NCBI RefSeq assembly: GCF_002243645.1
Contig: NZ_CP017704.1
Coordinates: 3,738,001 to 3,802,000, forward strand
Length of the DNA stretch: 64,000 bases
Direction of reading: 5' to 3'
Origin: Peribacillus simplex NBRC 15720 = DSM 1321
GTDB lineage: Bacteria > Bacillota > Bacilli > Bacillales > DSM-1321
Made by a program: the position numbers and the translations under genes. This document shows, one piece after another, positions 1 through 8,431 of this stretch (within the stretch, counting starts at the first letter, position 1; each line of letters starts with the position of its first letter). The notes under the pieces are model-generated. The model worked only from the letters and a program-made list of their open reading frames with translations. It made no database searches and was not told where the DNA came from.

Positions 1-1
1 A

Positions 2-88
2 ATGGCCAAAGCGCTGGAGGTTAGCCAAACGACGATCATGCGCAAACTAGGCAAATACCAATTTATTTATGATGAAGATAAAATATAA
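2..88 (+). CDS. C-terminal end of a sigma-54-type activator (partial)
   Basis: Only the last 28 residues lie in the window; the rest is off the left edge. They read as the end of a Fis-type helix-turn-helix (AKALEVSQTTIMRKLGKY), the DNA-binding tail of bacterial enhancer-binding proteins that activate sigma-54 RNA polymerase. A consensus sigma-54 promoter starts 36 bases after the stop codon, so this protein is the obvious candidate activator of the downstream symporter genes. The family call rests on a short motif, and the sensor domain cannot be seen. Confidence 0.65.
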   Translation: MAKALEVSQTTIMRKLGKYQFIYDEDKI

Positions 89-123
89 ATAAACCCCTAT
101 TAAAATCTGAATATTCAAAAACT

Positions 124-139
124 TGGTATGGATATTGCA
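124..139 (+). promoter_or_regulatory. sigma-54 (-24/-12) promoter for the SSS symporter genes
   Basis: TGGTATGGATATTGCA has GG at 125-126 and GC at 137-138 with exactly ten bases between, the strict sigma-54 spacing. It lies between the activator stop and the 46-aa gene at 184. Transcription should start near 150. Confidence 0.75.
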
Positions 140-183
140 TATTTAACTATTGATTATTTCTATTTTAATAAGGGGGTCAAGAA

Positions 184-324
184 ATGGGTGAGTTAATTTT
201 CTCTTTAAGTTATGGGGGTTCCTTAATTGTCATGGGGTGGATCACGAAGGTTTTCCTAGTAAAAATGAAAAGAAATCAAGAAGAAATAAAAGCAAAAGAT
301 CCGATTGAAAAGGTGGGGATGTAA
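184..324 (+). CDS. Small membrane protein ahead of the SSS symporter
   Basis: A 46-aa protein with one hydrophobic segment (about residues 4-26) followed by a charged tail (KMKRNQEEIKAKD). An AGGGGG ribosome site sits about 9 bases before the ATG. Its stop codon directly abuts the GTG start of the symporter, so the two are co-translated. Small single-helix proteins in this position are known as symporter small accessory proteins. I assign it to that class from size, topology and position, not from a specific motif. It is probably a subunit or assembly factor of the transporter. Confidence 0.7.
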   Translation: MGELIFSLSYGGSLIVMGWITKVFLVKMKRNQEEIKAKDPIEKVGM

Positions 325-1926
325 GTGGCCTTTCTGCTTGGTATTATCGTATCCTTTTGTGTTTATGTCTCGATCGGCATCTTTTTATTCAGGAAAGTGA
401 AAAGCTCAGAGGAGTATTATGTTTCTGGACGAAGCGGAAACACATTGATGATAACCGGTACGCTTGTAGCATCTTTCCTAAGCACCGTATCTTTCATGGG
501 AGAAGCGGGATTTTCTTATGAAGGGTATCCGATCCTGCTGCTGATCCTCGTTATTTTTAATGCAAGCGGCTATATATTCGGAGTCTTCCTGTTTGGCAGG
601 TATTTAAGAAGAAGCAAATCATTGACGGTTCCTGAATTTTTTGGTAACCGCTTTCATTCTAAGAAGGTAAGACTGGCAGCTGCCATCACGACAATTCTCG
701 GAATCTCTGCATACTTGGTTGCCGTTACTCAAGGGGCAGCCGTTTTATTGGCCGAGGTCTCTGGTGTTTCCTATCCAATGGCCTTAGTGATCATGTGGGT
801 AGTGTATTCATCCTTTACCATTCTCTCAGGAGCGAAGGGGGTCATGGTGAATGATACGGTGATGTTCTTTTTATTCTCAATCGCAACCTATCTTAGTTTT
901 CCTTATATTATCAAATCTGCAGGCGGGTTTCCTGATGCCGTTACGAAAGCGGCAAACCTGGCCGAACGGCCTGATTTATTAAGCTGGCATGGCATTACCA
1001 GACCGGCCGCAACGATGGGAACTCCTTGGGAAGCATTGGCATGGGCAGTCATCATGGGCTTGGTCTGGGGCATTGTCATTGCAGTGAGTCCATGGCAAAG
1101 CAGCCGATATTTAATGGCAAAAAATGAACATGTAGCCATCCGGGCCGGCGTTTGGGCCACCATATCCATTTTGACCGTCTATTTGTTTCTCCATATCAGC
1201 ATATCGACAATCACCACCATTAAAGCGGATATCGCACCGACGGAAAAGGTATTCATTTGGGCAGCGATGAATATTGTCCCGACATGGCTTGGAGTCATCA
1301 TCGTTAGCGGCATCATGGCTGCGGCATTATCATCCTGTTCGAGCTTCCTTCAGATAATAGGAAGCAGCATTACACGGGACATCATGGAACAATCAAGGAA
1401 AAAGGAATACACAGATCACCATCTATTACGGGCCAGCCGCATTTCCATGGTCGTAATCAGCTTGATCATCTTACTGATTGGATTATTCCAGCCGCCTGCT
1501 GTCATGTGGATCGGCTACTTTGCAGCAACATTATTTGCCGCATCATGGGGACCGATTGCCATATCAAGCGTATTTTCAAAGAAGGTAACAAAAGAAGGAG
1601 CCTTTTGGAGCATCGTATTCGGCTTCTTTGGCGTGATACTCGGGGAAAGCCTCAGCATGTTCGGAATTAGTCTTCCTGTATACTTTAATCCTGTAATCAT
1701 CGGTTTAATCCTAAGTATAGGCGCACTTATCATTGGCTCCAAGTATGGAACGATCACCTTCGAAGAAAGGGAGTTTCAAGCAAATATCCTTCAAACCCCA
1801 ATTGAAATAGACGAGCAAAAAGAAATGAACATCACCCGAAGATACCCAGCCTATTTAATGATCAGCGGCGTCATGATCATCATGGTTACACTGGTGTTTT
1901 ATTATTGGCCGATAAATATGAATTGA
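325..1926 (+). CDS. Sodium:solute symporter, SSS family
   Basis: A 533-aa membrane protein with about 13 hydrophobic segments, the usual size for the SSS (SLC5-like) family that couples solute uptake to sodium. The N-terminal stretch RKVKSSEEYYVSGRS and the following GTLVASFLSTVSFMGEAG match the conserved first helices of the family. The start is a GTG placed immediately after the stop of the 46-aa gene, with its ribosome site (AAGGTGGGG) inside that gene. A sigma-54 promoter upstream suggests induction by a specific nutrient. The substrate (an organic acid or amino acid) cannot be read from the sequence. A rho-independent terminator follows. Confidence 0.88.
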   Translation: MAFLLGIIVSFCVYVSIGIFLFRKVKSSEEYYVSGRSGNTLMITGTLVASFLSTVSFMGEAGFSYEGYPILLLILVIFNASGYIFGVFLFGRYLRRSKSLTVPEFFGNRFHSKKVRLAAAITTILGISAYLVAVTQGAAVLLAEVSGVSYPMALVIMWVVYSSFTILSGAKGVMVNDTVMFFLFSIATYLSFPYIIKSAGGFPDAVTKAANLAERPDLLSWHGITRPAATMGTPWEALAWAVIMGLVWGIVIAVSPWQSSRYLMAKNEHVAIRAGVWATISILTVYLFLHISISTITTIKADIAPTEKVFIWAAMNIVPTWLGVIIVSGIMAAALSSCSSFLQIIGSSITRDIMEQSRKKEYTDHHLLRASRISMVVISLIILLIGLFQPPAVMWIGYFAATLFAASWGPIAISSVFSKKVTKEGAFWSIVFGFFGVILGESLSMFGISLPVYFNPVIIGLILSIGALIIGSKYGTITFEEREFQANILQTPIEIDEQKEMNITRRYPAYLMISGVMIIMVTLVFYYWPINMN

Positions 1927-1950
1927 TTGATAAAACGATACTATTGTACT

Positions 1951-1976
1951 GGCAGGGGAAATCCCTGCCTTTTTTT
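1951..1976 (+). terminator. Terminator of the symporter operon
   Basis: GGCAGGGG / CCCTGCC hairpin followed by seven T residues, 24 bases after the symporter stop. Confidence 0.85.
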
Positions 1977-2011
1977 GAATGAAAAAAAGTGTCCAGGTTT
2001 CCCTAAACACA

Positions 2012-2506
2012 TTAAGGATGAATCGTAACCAATGTCCCGATTGGAACAATTCTTGATAATTCCTCCACGTCCCGATTATGCATTCGAATACAGCCTTTTG
2101 AGACAGCTTTACCAATTGAGCTGGGATCATTCGTTCCATGAATACCGTAGTGTTCTTTTGATAAACTCATCCACATTGTACCGAATGGGCCTCCGGGGTT
2201 GGGGGCTTTATTAATGATGATGAATTGTCCTACCGGTGTACCGAACAGCATTCTTCCAACAGCGATTGGATATTGTTTTTGCAGTACGCCATTTTTTAGC
2301 AGCCTTAGCTTACGGTTGTTAACGGACACATCGATCTGAAATGGAATGGTATCAGGAGGGGGAAAACCAGGGATCAAAATGGGTTGACCAGGATAAATGA
2401 CATTTGGATTTATTGTCGGGTTAGCATTGATGATTGCCGATAGCGGTTTCCGATAGTCCCTGGATATCTGTGTCAGTGTTTCACCTGGTTTAACTGTATG
2501 AATCAG
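2012..2506 (-). CDS. ykuD: L,D-transpeptidase with LysM domain (YkuD-like)
   Basis: A cell-wall enzyme that makes 3-3 peptide cross-links or attaches proteins to peptidoglycan. A LysM peptidoglycan-binding domain occupies about residues 2-45 ([17 protein letters not shown]). The YkuD catalytic domain follows, with the hallmark [22 protein letters not shown] containing the catalytic His, Ser, Gly, Cys and Arg. An ATG at 2521 reads in frame, but GGAGGTG lies just inside it. The ribosome site fits a CTG at 2506 six bases further on. That start gives 164 aa, as I recall the length of B. subtilis YkuD, and aligns with its N-terminus. No signal peptide is visible, as in YkuD. Confidence 0.88.
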   Translation of the reverse strand: MIHTVKPGETLTQISRDYRKPLSAIINANPTINPNVIYPGQPILIPGFPPPDTIPFQIDVSVNNRKLRLLKNGVLQKQYPIAVGRMLFGTPVGQFIIINKAPNPGGPFGTMWMSLSKEHYGIHGTNDPSSIGKAVSKGCIRMHNRDVEELSRIVPIGTLVTIHP

Positions 2507-2710
2507 TCTAAACACCTCCATAGGTTATAGTTGTCATGTTACATTCTATGTGAATTTTTAAAAGTGTTTCGTAACTCGTTGTTAGCTGTTATCTATTTTT
2601 AATGAAACTTATATGTTAAGTAACTAAGCCGAAAAGAAACCGAAATGAACTTTTGATAAAATAAGTTTTTATGGAGAAGATTTTTTTGTAGTTAAAGAGG
2701 GGGAATAAGG

Positions 2711-3049
2711 GTGGAGGAACATGTGAAAAAGGCTTTAGTAGAATGGAATGAAGAAATCAGTGATGTGTTAAATGGGATAGAAAAAGAGTATGAAGAAGTT
2801 AAGCGTGATCTTCAGGTTTATTCCTATAAATTCAATATTACCAAGCAAGTTGTACAATCCACTATAAATGATGAAATTATTCGAAACATCCGCGAGCTCT
2901 ATCATAAACCTTTTGAACAAAAATTGAACGAATTGAAAGAGTCTATAAAAGAGCTGGAAGAAAAGAGAAAGGTTTTCCAAATGTTTGTCGATAAAATTGA
3001 AAAGGTTAGTGAAAGAGAAGAAGGAAAATCGCAAATATCAGTCATATAA
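2711..3049 (+). CDS. Hypothetical coiled-coil protein
   Basis: A 112-aa charged protein with no signal peptide or membrane segment. Heptad-like Leu/Ile spacing with many Glu and Lys (for example NELKESIKELEEKRKVF) predicts two long helices, so it is probably a soluble coiled coil. The start is a GTG with an AGAGGGGG ribosome site about 8 bases upstream. It stands alone, with its own intergenic spacers on both sides. I do not recognise a family. Confidence 0.6.
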   Translation: MEEHVKKALVEWNEEISDVLNGIEKEYEEVKRDLQVYSYKFNITKQVVQSTINDEIIRNIRELYHKPFEQKLNELKESIKELEEKRKVFQMFVDKIEKVSEREEGKSQISVI

Positions 3050-3215
3050 GGCAGCGATGCACCATAATCGGAAAGACTCTACTATTCTTTTTATACTTCT
3101 ACTACGGCAGGAAATATAACTGCTTTTTTTTGCTGGAATTTGCAAAAAGCGGCCCCTTGTTTACCCCAACATCAACCCGGGTACACTATCCCATAAAAGG
3201 AAATGGGGGAATTCT

Positions 3216-3941
3216 ATGTGGAATGCGGTCTTTTGGGGAGGGGTTTCGGGTTCTGCGGTCCTGCTTGGCGCACTAGCCGCCATCTTCATTCCGATAAAGA
3301 AAAACATCATTGGCTATATTATGGCTTTTGGTACGGGTGTATTGATTGGTGCAGCGGCATATGAGCTGCTTGCTGATTCGGTGAGTGATGGAGGAATCTG
3401 GGCGACGGCGATCGGATTCATCGCAGGGGCCGCCGTGTTTACTGCCTTGGATTTTCTTATTTCCAAAAAAGGTGCGGATAAAAGGAAACGGTCCAATAAT
3501 AGCTCTTCGAAGGAAGCGGGCTTAGCCATTTTTATCGGGACTGTAATGGATGCCATACCGGAGTCGATCATGATTGGCGCAAGCTTAATAAGTGGTGGCT
3601 CGGTAAGCTGGTTATTGGTCATTGCCATCTTCATCAGTAATATTCCGGAGGGGCTCTCAAGTACAACAGGTCTGCTCAAAAGTGATTATTCCAAGAAGAA
3701 AATCATGCTGCTGTGGTTTTCCGTCCTGCTTATTTCGGCACTATCCTCTATGTCGGGCTATCTATTCCTCGATCATGCCCCGGACTATGTCCTGGCAGCG
3801 ATGGCAGCCTTTGCAGGCGGCGGGATCATCGCCATGATCGCCTCAACGATGATGCCTGAAGCATTTGAAGACGGAGGGCCGATCACGGGGATATTCACCG
3901 CTGGCGGCCTGCTTATCTCTTTGGTTCTGGATTCGATGTGA
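3216..3941 (+). CDS. ZIP-family metal transporter
   Basis: A 241-aa inner membrane protein with about eight hydrophobic helices, the size and topology of bacterial ZIP (zinc/iron permease) proteins. The signature helices are visible: MDAIPESIMIG and SNIPEGLSST match ZIP helices 4 and 5, where His/Glu/Asn residues bind the metal. Here the helix-4 motif has DAIPES in place of the classic HNxPEG, so the metal specificity may differ from zinc. The ribosome site is AAATGGGGGA before the ATG, and a strong terminator follows. Confidence 0.85.
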   Translation: MWNAVFWGGVSGSAVLLGALAAIFIPIKKNIIGYIMAFGTGVLIGAAAYELLADSVSDGGIWATAIGFIAGAAVFTALDFLISKKGADKRKRSNNSSSKEAGLAIFIGTVMDAIPESIMIGASLISGGSVSWLLVIAIFISNIPEGLSSTTGLLKSDYSKKKIMLLWFSVLLISALSSMSGYLFLDHAPDYVLAAMAAFAGGGIIAMIASTMMPEAFEDGGPITGIFTAGGLLISLVLDSM

Positions 3942-3961
3942 TAACGAAAAAGTGAGATTGT

Positions 3962-3990
3962 CCCCTTGGAAAGAAAGGGGGCATTTTTTT
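3962..3990 (+). terminator. Terminator after the ZIP gene
   Basis: CCCCTT / AAGGGG hairpin and a seven-T run. A degenerate second copy of this terminator and its surroundings occurs at about 6078-6112. Confidence 0.8.
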
Positions 3991-4136
3991 GTGGGGAAGT
4001 TAATTACGGCGCATTTTATAAATCTATCATAGAAGGAAATGCGCAGGCGAAATAAAGAAGAATTGCTGGTGTTAAAATATCATTTTAATTCATACACTCT
4101 TCATATAGATTTTTAGACATTGAGGAGATGTTAGAA

Positions 4137-4526
4137 ATGAACTTCGAGATGCAAATTGCGAATATGTTGGCTGAGAATATAAATGGTTTCATTACATTCG
4201 TCCGGGAAAATCATGAAAATGAAAACAATTGCTTTTGTTTAAATAGAGATAAATTGTATCAATTGAAACTTCTTGTTGAGGAGTTTAAGTTTCAGGTTTT
4301 GGCAGATGAACTTAAACGAATCAATCGGTTTACCTGGGATGAAAACTACACGCATTTATTAGTTGATAGATTCAGAAAAGGGATGGGCATCATTGAAGAG
4401 TACGTAGAAAATAACTACAGCGATTTATTCATTTTTACCGCTAGACTTTACACATTGAATAGCCTCAGCTTAACATTTTGCAAAGAGGAAGAATCAACAA
4501 ACAGTTGTTCAATCCACCATGAATGA
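4137..4526 (+). CDS. Hypothetical protein
   Basis: A 129-aa soluble protein, rich in Asn, Glu and Phe, with a Cys-containing stretch (NENNCFCLNRD) near residue 35 and a C-terminal SCSIHHE. Two in-frame ATGs exist. The GAGGAG ribosome site at 4122-4127 directly touches the first (4128), so I chose the second (4137), which has proper spacing. It is followed by a bidirectional terminator shared with the convergent nucleosidase gene. I recognise no family. Confidence 0.5.
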   Translation: MNFEMQIANMLAENINGFITFVRENHENENNCFCLNRDKLYQLKLLVEEFKFQVLADELKRINRFTWDENYTHLLVDRFRKGMGIIEEYVENNYSDLFIFTARLYTLNSLSLTFCKEEESTNSCSIHHE

Positions 4527-4614
4527 TGGGAATGGTTAGCATCCTATCAGAAGACAGTATTTCTGATGTGGAAAATAGTCCGGTTAATTTGGACACAGCC
4601 CACGCGAATAAAAA

Positions 4615-4644
4615 AAGAGCACATATAATATGTGCTCTTCTTTT
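4615..4644. terminator. Bidirectional terminator
   Basis: Perfect hairpin AAGAGCACAT / ATGTGCTCTT with A-rich and T-rich flanks, between the convergent genes at 4137 and 4707. It can serve both strands. Confidence 0.8.
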
Positions 4645-4706
4645 ATTCATTATAGGGATAGTTGACCAAAAAGATTCTAATTCTTTTATATGCTCCGAGC
4701 CCGGCC

Positions 4707-5588
4707 TTATTTGCTTGGCATCGTAGAGATATATTTTTTGACTACTTCATAAACATATTCTTGATTGGCTGCTGCTGTATTAGGGTTATATTTACCGCCA
4801 TTTACTTTATTATTCGATAGTACTCGTATACCTAAGAAGGGCACATCGTAAGCTTTGGCGATTTGTGCTGCCGAAGCTCCTTCCATTTCTTCAACAGATG
4901 TACCATATTTCGTATGGAACCACTTAATCCGATCAACTTCATTATTCCAAACGTCTGCAGAACCGATAGTACCATCGACAACCTTACCTTTTGTGTAAGT
5001 ATCTTTAACTGCATGAGCAGCTGCGAGTAAATCCTTATCTCCCTCGTAGAAGCGTGGTTTTTCAGCGTTAGGATCTTCTCCTGCACTTCCTTCAGAAGCC
5101 ATTAGGTCCATCGGTTTCCAAATGGTTGGATCAATTCCTTGGTTTTCAGTTTTATCTGCTGTTTTTAATGAACCTAGGTTTACCGTTCTTTTTCCTAAAA
5201 CAATATCAAAAACGTTTAAGCTTGGATCATGTCCGCCTGATGTTCCTTGATTGATGATGGCAATAGGGTTATATCTTTCAATGGCCAATGCTGTAGCGGC
5301 AGCTGTGTTTTCCATCCCTTTACCTGTTTTTGCAACGATTACAGGATAATTGTCTAAAGTTCCAATGTAAAATACAAAATCTCCTGATTTTTCTTCTTTA
5401 ACATTTTTTAACCTTTTCGCGAAATTTTCAGCTTCGATTGGCATTGGACCTTGAATCATGATAGGCCTTTGAGTCTTTTTTTCGACCGTTTCATTTTTGG
5501 AAGCAGAACTGCATGCTGCAATCACCGACACGAAAAGTAATGTAATGATTCCTAATATAGTGTACTTTTTGAACATGTTTTTTCTCAT
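4707..5588 (-). CDS. Lipoprotein nucleosidase/phosphorylase of the MTA/SAH nucleosidase fold
   Basis: A 293-aa exported lipoprotein. The N-terminus is a lipoprotein signal peptide with lipobox VIAAC (Cys about residue 26). The mature part is a PNP/UDP phosphorylase-fold domain: INQGTSGGHDP and EEMEGASAAQIAKAY match the phosphate/ribose-site and purine-site motifs of 5'-methylthioadenosine/S-adenosylhomocysteine nucleosidases. It probably cleaves purine nucleosides outside the membrane so that bases can be salvaged. The transcript begins with a guanine-class purine riboswitch and terminator (5649-5849), which fits a purine salvage role. Many cytoplasmic MTA nucleosidases are shorter (about 230 aa) and lack a signal peptide. 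Confidence 0.82.
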   Translation of the reverse strand: MRKNMFKKYTILGIITLLFVSVIAACSSASKNETVEKKTQRPIMIQGPMPIEAENFAKRLKNVKEEKSGDFVFYIGTLDNYPVIVAKTGKGMENTAAATALAIERYNPIAIINQGTSGGHDPSLNVFDIVLGKRTVNLGSLKTADKTENQGIDPTIWKPMDLMASEGSAGEDPNAEKPRFYEGDKDLLAAAHAVKDTYTKGKVVDGTIGSADVWNNEVDRIKWFHTKYGTSVEEMEGASAAQIAKAYDVPFLGIRVLSNNKVNGGKYNPNTAAANQEYVYEVVKKYISTMPSK

Positions 5589-5648
5589 ATAATTTCTCCT
5601 TAAAACATATTTATTCGATTGTTTGATACACTCGCAGTTGCGGTCAAA

Positions 5649-5691
5649 GAAAAAGGTCCAGAACGGCAGAATGATTACTGCCTTCTAGACC
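5649..5691 (-). terminator. Riboswitch-controlled terminator (expression platform)
   Basis: On the minus strand GGTCTAGAAGGCAG pairs with CTGCC(G)TTCTGGACC, followed by TTTTTC. Its 5' arm (TCGTAG-GTCTAG on the transcript) can instead pair with CTAGACTACGA at the 3' end of the aptamer. Ligand binding and termination are therefore mutually exclusive with antitermination. Confidence 0.8.
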
Positions 5692-5780
5692 TACGATAGT
5701 CAAAGTAAAGGTGATTAAGCAAAATGATTATAATGCTAAATCATTAGCTGCTCAAGAAAGCGGGCAGCCGAATACTTTAA

Positions 5781-5849
5781 CTCGTAGTCTAGTTCTTTCA
5801 CTGGGAACCAGGTAGAAACGCTCAGACCATATTTCCGAGCATATACGAG
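5781..5849 (-). promoter_or_regulatory. Purine riboswitch aptamer, guanine class
   Basis: Read on the minus strand, P1 is CTCGTA / TACGAG. The conserved core ATATGG...GTTTCTACC and the P3 stem CTGGTTC / GAACTAG follow in the usual order. The discriminator base before UA in the J3/1 strand (GAC-UAC) is C, which in this family selects guanine or hypoxanthine over adenine. It precedes the lipoprotein nucleosidase and its attenuator. Confidence 0.88.
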
Positions 5850-6010
5850 TAAATTACGATTATTACTTTTCTAATATAACAAACAAATGATAGATAATCA
5901 ATGAAAAAGTGAACATTAAAATATAAATATAATTTAATGTTCGTATTTAAGAAGGTGTAGTTTGTTAAAATCGTTGATTTCTTTCATTTTAAAAGGAATT
6001 ATAGTTATCC

Positions 6011-6256
6011 GTATTCACCGCAGCCGACCTGCTTATATCTTTGGTTTTGGATTCGATGTGATAACGAAAAAGTGAGATTTTCCCCTTGGAAGGAAAGGGG
6101 GCAGCTTTTTTGTGGGGAAGTTAATCACGGCGCATTTTAAATCTATCATAGAAGGAAATGCGATTTGTGCTGCCGAAGCTCCTTCCATTTCTTCAACAGA
6201 TGTACCATATTTCCTATGGAACCATTTAATCCGATCAACTTCATTATTTCAAAGAT
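6011..6256. repeat. Chimeric duplication scar of the ZIP tail and nucleosidase gene
   Basis: Bases 6011-6162 are a diverged copy of 3891-4043 (end of the ZIP gene plus its terminator). Bases 6163-6256 are a copy of 4861-4954 (middle of the nucleosidase gene), in the same relative orientation. The two source pieces are joined at a shared GCG, so about 0.8 kb between them is missing. The scar contains no intact gene. Confidence 0.85.
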
Positions 6257-6260
6257 ATAC

Positions 6261-6297
6261 AAAAATGAAGATCTACATTTAGCAGATCTTCATTTTT
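6261..6297. terminator. Bidirectional terminator-like hairpin
   Basis: AAAAATGAAGATCT / AGATCTTCATTTTT perfect stem with an eight-base loop. It probably ends the minus-strand gene remnant that begins near 6643. Confidence 0.65.
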
Positions 6298-6439
6298 AAA
6301 ATAGTTAACCCTTTTAAGGTACTTTCCATATGAAAGTATTCATTTGGAGATCATAATGATTTTCATATCTTTTCCAAGTCTGTTTGTAAGTTGGGTTAGC
6401 TTTTGTACTATATAGCATAGTTCAAAAACGTTGTATAAT

Positions 6440-6643
6440 TTATTCACTTCCCAAATAGATGCTACTATTAGGATGATTAAAAATAACATCAGATATTTCT
6501 GTATCATTTTCAAAACTTCTAACTGTAATTTCAAGGTCTATATAGATAATTTCACCTATTTGAGCTGATTTTTGATCATCTATTTCATTAGAAAATGTTA
6601 GGAAAATAATGCTGAAGTTTTCTTTCCTTCTATAATGTGTATT
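6440..6643 (-). pseudogene. Gene remnant, unrecognised
   Basis: An open minus-strand reading frame of 67 codons (ending SDVIFNHPNSSIYLGSE) with protein-like composition, but no ATG, GTG or TTG start with a ribosome site. A stop codon lies just upstream at 6644-6646. It is followed by a good terminator at 6261-6297. I read it as the C-terminal part of a decayed gene. The neighbourhood (5850-6660) is otherwise made of duplicated debris. Confidence 0.3.
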
Positions 6644-6677
6644 TTAATAATATTATAAATAAAATGAGGTGGTTTAT

Positions 6678-6998
6678 TTGGAACAAAATCATGATTATTA
6701 TCAAAATCTATTAAAAAGACTTTGTAAAGCTGATAATATTTCTCCTCGAAAACCTAGGTTTGAAAATATTGAAGATCTAGTAATTATTCATGTTAAAAAT
6801 CATTTGAAAGAAGGGGTAGATTTAGAATGTTTTAAGATTTTAAATCTTATTTATCAAACAGCTGTACCTTTAGGGATAAAATTCAATCAACAGTTATATT
6901 TATATCCAAATGGAGATAGATTAGATAGAGTAGCGATAACCTTTAACAAAAATGATTATATACTTTTAAATAAAAAACTAGAAAAAGGAGAGATTTAA
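6678..6998 (+). CDS. Hypothetical protein
   Basis: A 106-aa soluble protein, AT-rich in codon use, with no signal peptide or membrane helix and no motif I recognise (ends NDYILLNKKLEKGEI). GAGGTGG at 6665-6671 acts as the ribosome site for the TTG at 6678. The in-frame GTG at 6669 overlaps that site and is unlikely to be used. It stands alone and is followed by a weak terminator-like hairpin. Confidence 0.5.
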   Translation: MEQNHDYYQNLLKRLCKADNISPRKPRFENIEDLVIIHVKNHLKEGVDLECFKILNLIYQTAVPLGIKFNQQLYLYPNGDRLDRVAITFNKNDYILLNKKLEKGEI

Positions 6999-7021
6999 AT
7001 AATCAATACATATTGGAGATG

Positions 7022-7048
7022 GCCTCCCTCTAAGGTGGGCTATTTTTT
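7022..7048 (+). terminator. Weak terminator-like hairpin
   Basis: GCCTCCC / GGTGGGC imperfect stem followed by seven T residues, 24 bases after the gene at 6678. Confidence 0.4.
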
Positions 7049-7136
7049 TGGTCTTCCTTAAAATAATTAAAAATAAAAGATGTTTATAGTTAAAAATACC
7101 CGGATGTTGTTAATTAATATTTAAGATTAAATGCTG

Positions 7137-7166
7137 AAACTCCTACGGGAAAATCCATAGGAGCAT
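7137..7166. repeat. Fragment of the dispersed GC-rich repeat
   Basis: AACTCCTACGGGAAAA and GGAGCATGAGG resemble the start of the repeat copies at 41413 and 63893. Only about 30 bp is present. Confidence 0.4.
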
Positions 7167-7246
7167 GAGGTTTCGTTTTCCAATTATCAGCAAAATGAAA
7201 CATGGGTTACAAAAGTTCTCAAAAAGCGGCTGTGTGCAAAGCGCTG

Positions 7247-8173
7247 TCAGGATTTATCATTATCAACCAAGGTTATCACTACATTTCCCTTTTTATGTCC
7301 TTGTTCTACATATCTATGTGCCTCGGGAATCTGTTCCAGCGGGTAGCGTTTATCAATAACCGATTTTATTGTTCCAGTTTCGATTAGCTCCTTGAGGAGT
7401 AGTAAATCTTCCGTAAGTATCTTTGCTATTCCTTGGCCTTCAACGGACACGTATCGCCCGTTCGGGGTCAGTGCTTTCTTGCAATTGGCTTTCGAGCTTT
7501 TCCCGACTGCATCAAAGATGATGTCATATCGCTCTTGTCTTTCCGTGAAATCTTCTTCCGTATAATCAATTACCTTATCGGCTCCCAATGATTTCACCAA
7601 TTCAAAATTAGCGGCACTGCATACTCCGGTAACTTCTGCTCCAAAGTATCTGGCTAGCTGCACGGCTGAAGTACCTACCGAACCGGATGCACCGTAGATG
7701 AGGACTTTTTGTCCGTCCTGGATATTGGCTTTTCTGAAAAAATGCAGAGCTGTCGTTCCCCCAAAAGAAACGGAGGCGGCTTCCTCGTAGGTCATATTGG
7801 CAGGCTTCATTGCGATTGGTCCGTCTTCAGGTAAGCATGTGTATTCGGCATGAGCCCCGAAGTTCATTCCAGTCATGGCAAAAACTTGGTCGCCTTTTTT
7901 GAATTTTTTCACATTCCTGCCCGTTTCCTCTATTTCCCCGGCCAGCTCCACTCCCAGTATCGATTTTCGCGGTTTTCTAAGACCCAGGAAGATTCGCATC
8001 GGCAGCCATAATAAGAAGGGGCTCTTGAAACTCCGGACCCTTATGTCCCCTGAAGCGACTGTTGCGGCGTGGACCTTTACCAGAATTTCGTTGTCCTTGG
8101 GCGTTGGTTTTGCTACCTCTTTGAGTTCCAGTACATCGGGTGAACCGTATTTTGTGCATACCATTGCTTTCAT
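7247..8173 (-). CDS. NAD(P)-dependent quinone oxidoreductase-like alcohol dehydrogenase (MDR family)
   Basis: A 308-aa cytoplasmic enzyme of the medium-chain dehydrogenase/reductase family. It has the N-terminal GroES-like domain (about 1-125) and a Rossmann domain with [19 protein letters not shown] (about 140-160). The cysteine pattern for structural zinc is absent, which points to the quinone oxidoreductase/enoyl reductase branch. It probably reduces quinones or activated double bonds with NADPH; the substrate is unknown. The ATG at 8173 is chosen because AAGGAG lies 7 bases upstream; a longer in-frame reading from 8200 has no such site. It is a single gene. Confidence 0.85.
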   Translation of the reverse strand: MKAMVCTKYGSPDVLELKEVAKPTPKDNEILVKVHAATVASGDIRVRSFKSPFLLWLPMRIFLGLRKPRKSILGVELAGEIEETGRNVKKFKKGDQVFAMTGMNFGAHAEYTCLPEDGPIAMKPANMTYEEAASVSFGGTTALHFFRKANIQDGQKVLIYGASGSVGTSAVQLARYFGAEVTGVCSAANFELVKSLGADKVIDYTEEDFTERQERYDIIFDAVGKSSKANCKKALTPNGRYVSVEGQGIAKILTEDLLLLKELIETGTIKSVIDKRYPLEQIPEAHRYVEQGHKKGNVVITLVDNDKS

Positions 8174-8431
8174 CGCGAGTCTCCTTAGTTTTTGATACAA
8201 TCTTTTAATACTATGATAGAAGCTGTAATATAAAACTAACGTAACTGAAGTAACTTCTGATGAAATGTTGAAAAGCAGCGAGATTCATGGGGATTTCCAG
8301 AGACAATAGGGATGCCTATTTTCACAATGCGCCTGTTGTAATGTCCCTGAGGTCATCCAAGAGTACGTTCAATTCGGATAATGCCTCGAAGCTGTTGGCT
8401 TTGCTGATACACGACAAAAGGAGATTAAAGA

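Noticed and set aside
4523..4726. 67-aa open frame on the plus strand
   Set aside because: It runs through a bidirectional terminator and into the nucleosidase gene on the other strand, and has no proper ribosome site.
6340..6534. 64-aa minus-strand frame starting with TTG
   Set aside because: No ribosome site. An overlapping frame (6440-6643) has more protein-like composition.
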